Below, one piece after another: positions 62,644-64,000 of a stretch of DNA of 64,000 bases. Each line of letters opens with the position of its first letter. The stretch's first letter is position 1. Location of the stretch: positions 1 through 64,000 of the forward strand of contig NZ_JAENRR010000021.1 of NCBI RefSeq assembly GCF_016612505.1, written 5' to 3'. Below the pieces are notes generated by a model. The model was not told the DNA's origin. It did not search any database and was given only the letters and a program-made list of their open reading frames with translations. Made by a program: the position numbers and the translations under genes. Source of the DNA: Carboxylicivirga marina. Its GTDB lineage: Bacteria; Bacteroidota; Bacteroidia; Bacteroidales; Marinilabiliaceae.

Positions 62644-64000
62644 ATGCTATGCAGAAATGCTTATTTGTATTTTTTTTGTTACATCATTGTCTTATTTAAC
62701 ACTAACGCTCAAGTTGGTAGAGAATTTTGGTTTGTAGCTCCAGATGTAACAGTCGGCCATGGCGATGAGCCTATCGTTTTTAGAATAACAGCTCTGGGAA
62801 CAACTGCAAACGTAACAGTAAGTATGCCTGCTGATGGAGGCAGAGTCATACAGAATATTCAAATTAATGCCAATACTCAGGAGCGTATTGATTTGGATAA
62901 GGATGTAGTTGAGAATGAGCCTTCTGATCGTGTTAATAATAAGGGAGTTTATATTACTTCAGATGCTGACATTACAGTATATTACGAAGTTGCTAATGGA
63001 GTTAACCCCGATAAGTTTACCCTTAAAGGACATAACGGATTAGGTACTGAATTTTTTGTGCCATCGCAAAATACCTTCAGAAACAAACCTCTTAATCCGG
63101 TTGCTGATGAAAAGGTTGATATTGTAGCTACCGAAGATAACACAAGCATCACAATTGTTCCAACAGCATCTGTTGTTGGACATGCTGCAAATGTACCTTT
63201 TACGATTACGCTTAATAGAGGACAAACATTTTGCGTGGAAAACACTAATGATACATCTCCAACATCATCCCTGGCTGGTACTTACATTTCATCAGATAAG
63301 GATATAGCTGTTACGATAAGTGATGATAGTGTATGGCAAGGACAAGGATATGGGCCTTATGATCTAATCGGTGACCAACTCATTCCTACGTCAGTTATTG
63401 GTACAGAGTACATTGTTGTTAATACGAGTCCGGATAACCGAACAATCAACAAGGTGTATGTGCTGGCTACCGAGGATGATACCTATGTGACGATAGTTTA
63501 TAATAACCAGCAATTAATAAAAAGGCTTGATCGAGGCGAACAATTAGATTTAGACATTGAAGGGAATGCATTGTATATTGATGCAGATAAGCCTGTTTAT
63601 GCCTACCAATTAGCTAGTTTATGGAACCGTACCGGTAATGAAATGGGTAGTGCAGTACTTCCTAGTGCAAGTTGCACCGGCTCTCGTTCAGTAAGTTTTG
63701 TACGAACGTTTACCTTGGAGTTTTGGGTGCAGTTACTTACACAGGAAAAGAATCTTAATTCATTTGTATTCAGGGATCAAAATGGAAATCAGCGAAATGA
63801 TCTAGATAGAATTGTATGGGAGAAAGTTAAAGGAACCGATACCGGTTCGGCTGATGAAACTTGGTACAGTGGCGTTATTCAATTGGATATTACAACTGGT
63901 GCACCGCACACGATTGAAAATACCAATGGGTTGTTTCATATGAGTATATTGGATGAAAATCAAGGCAGTACAAGTTATGGATATTTTTCATCTTATGGTC
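62644..64000 (+). CDS. Large secreted IgGFc-binding-like protein (5' part)
   Basis: An open frame of 452 codons that runs off the window end. Start ATG at 62644 opens a signal peptide (LCRNAYLYFFCYIIVLFNTN, cleaved near AQ). The mature start QVGREFWFVAPDV is typical of large Bacteroidota surface proteins that carry an IgGFc-binding-like N-terminal region and a gliding-motility or type IX sorting domain at the C-terminus. Repeated beta motifs are seen (VYITSDADITVYYE, YISSDKDIAVTISDD, LYIDADKPVYAYQ), each a strand pair with S/A-D-K-D/P. The rest of the gene, and so the proof of T9SS sorting, lies beyond the window. Confidence 0.85.
   Translation, partial: MLCRNAYLYFFCYIIVLFNTNAQVGREFWFVAPDVTVGHGDEPIVFRITALGTTANVTVSMPADGGRVIQNIQINANTQERIDLDKDVVENEPSDRVNNKGVYITSDADITVYYEVANGVNPDKFTLKGHNGLGTEFFVPSQNTFRNKPLNPVADEKVDIVATEDNTSITIVPTASVVGHAANVPFTITLNRGQTFCVENTNDTSPTSSLAGTYISSDKDIAVTISDDSVWQGQGYGPYDLIGDQLIPTSVIGTEYIVVNTSPDNRTINKVYVLATEDDTYVTIVYNNQQLIKRLDRGEQLDLDIEGNALYIDADKPVYAYQLASLWNRTGNEMGSAVLPSASCTGSRSVSFVRTFTLEFWVQLLTQEKNLNSFVFRDQNGNQRNDLDRIVWEKVKGTDTGSADETWYSGVIQLDITTGAPHTIENTNGLFHMSILDENQGSTSYGYFSSYG

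Overview
The window is a chromosomal segment of a Bacteroidota bacterium, most likely a marine or gut-associated member of Bacteroidales/Marinilabiliales. The evidence is AT-rich DNA, Bacteroidota-type promoters (TTG ... TAnnTTTG), a V/A-type ATPase operon with a DUF2764 subunit, a GH92 mannosidase, a propeller-type sensor kinase, DUF4831 and PS-10 (S37) peptidase families, and a large secreted IgGFc-binding-like protein of the gliding/type IX secretion kind. The genes are mostly housekeeping, with small accessory islands between them.

Layout: 1-77 is the 3' end of a 5S rRNA gene and its terminator. 269-8622 holds a GH92 lipoprotein, a nitroreductase, a propeller histidine kinase and a divergent Lrp regulator / PLP gamma-lyase pair. 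9109-16221 is a seven-gene V/A-type ATPase operon (A-B-E-DUF2764-D-I-K) whose K subunit carries Na+-binding residues. 16351-18281 has a hypothetical gene, a universal stress protein, a double-glycine-leader peptide and a remnant of the stress-protein gene. 18298-26042 has a POT peptide transporter, the NAD(P)HX repair enzyme, a DUF4831 lipoprotein, PepD and an MFS carrier. 26240-26460 is an eleven-unit 21-bp phased repeat array. 26517-37153 is a long minus-strand block: purA, fur, rsh, two M16 peptidases, a nitronate monooxygenase-like protein, an RlmL-type methyltransferase and a ThrE exporter.

37293-42672 holds a solitary Pycsar-effector-like membrane protein and an exported pair: a SdiA-regulated propeller lipoprotein and a giant phosphoesterase/kinase-like/beta-barrel lipoprotein. 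42744-47208 holds a DEAD-box helicase, a Crp/Fnr regulator and, behind a well-placed Crp-like operator, two rhodaneses and a CoA-disulfide reductase-rhodanese, which together look like a reactive-sulfur regulon. 47289-55278 has an M49 peptidase, mnmD, a MATE exporter, a 264-bp MITE-like element, dinB and a porin / flavinylated FMN-binding pair. 55451-64000 has a 7TM-SpoIIE phosphatase, a HAD lipoprotein, a doubly frameshifted outer-membrane gene, a small barrel protein, an ArsC-like protein, a PS-10 peptidase whose nucleophile serine is replaced by arginine, and the 5' part of a large secreted protein that runs off the window.

Most interesting signals: the exact 21-bp array upstream of purA's terminator; the MITE-like element at 51.5 kb and a short sister palindrome at 34.5 kb with the same termini; the GG-leader peptide beside a decayed copy of the stress-protein 3' end; the Crp operator at a class II position before the sulfur genes; the orphan Pycsar-type effector; and the nucleophile-less PS-10 peptidase. 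All calls come from reading the sequence; no database search was run.
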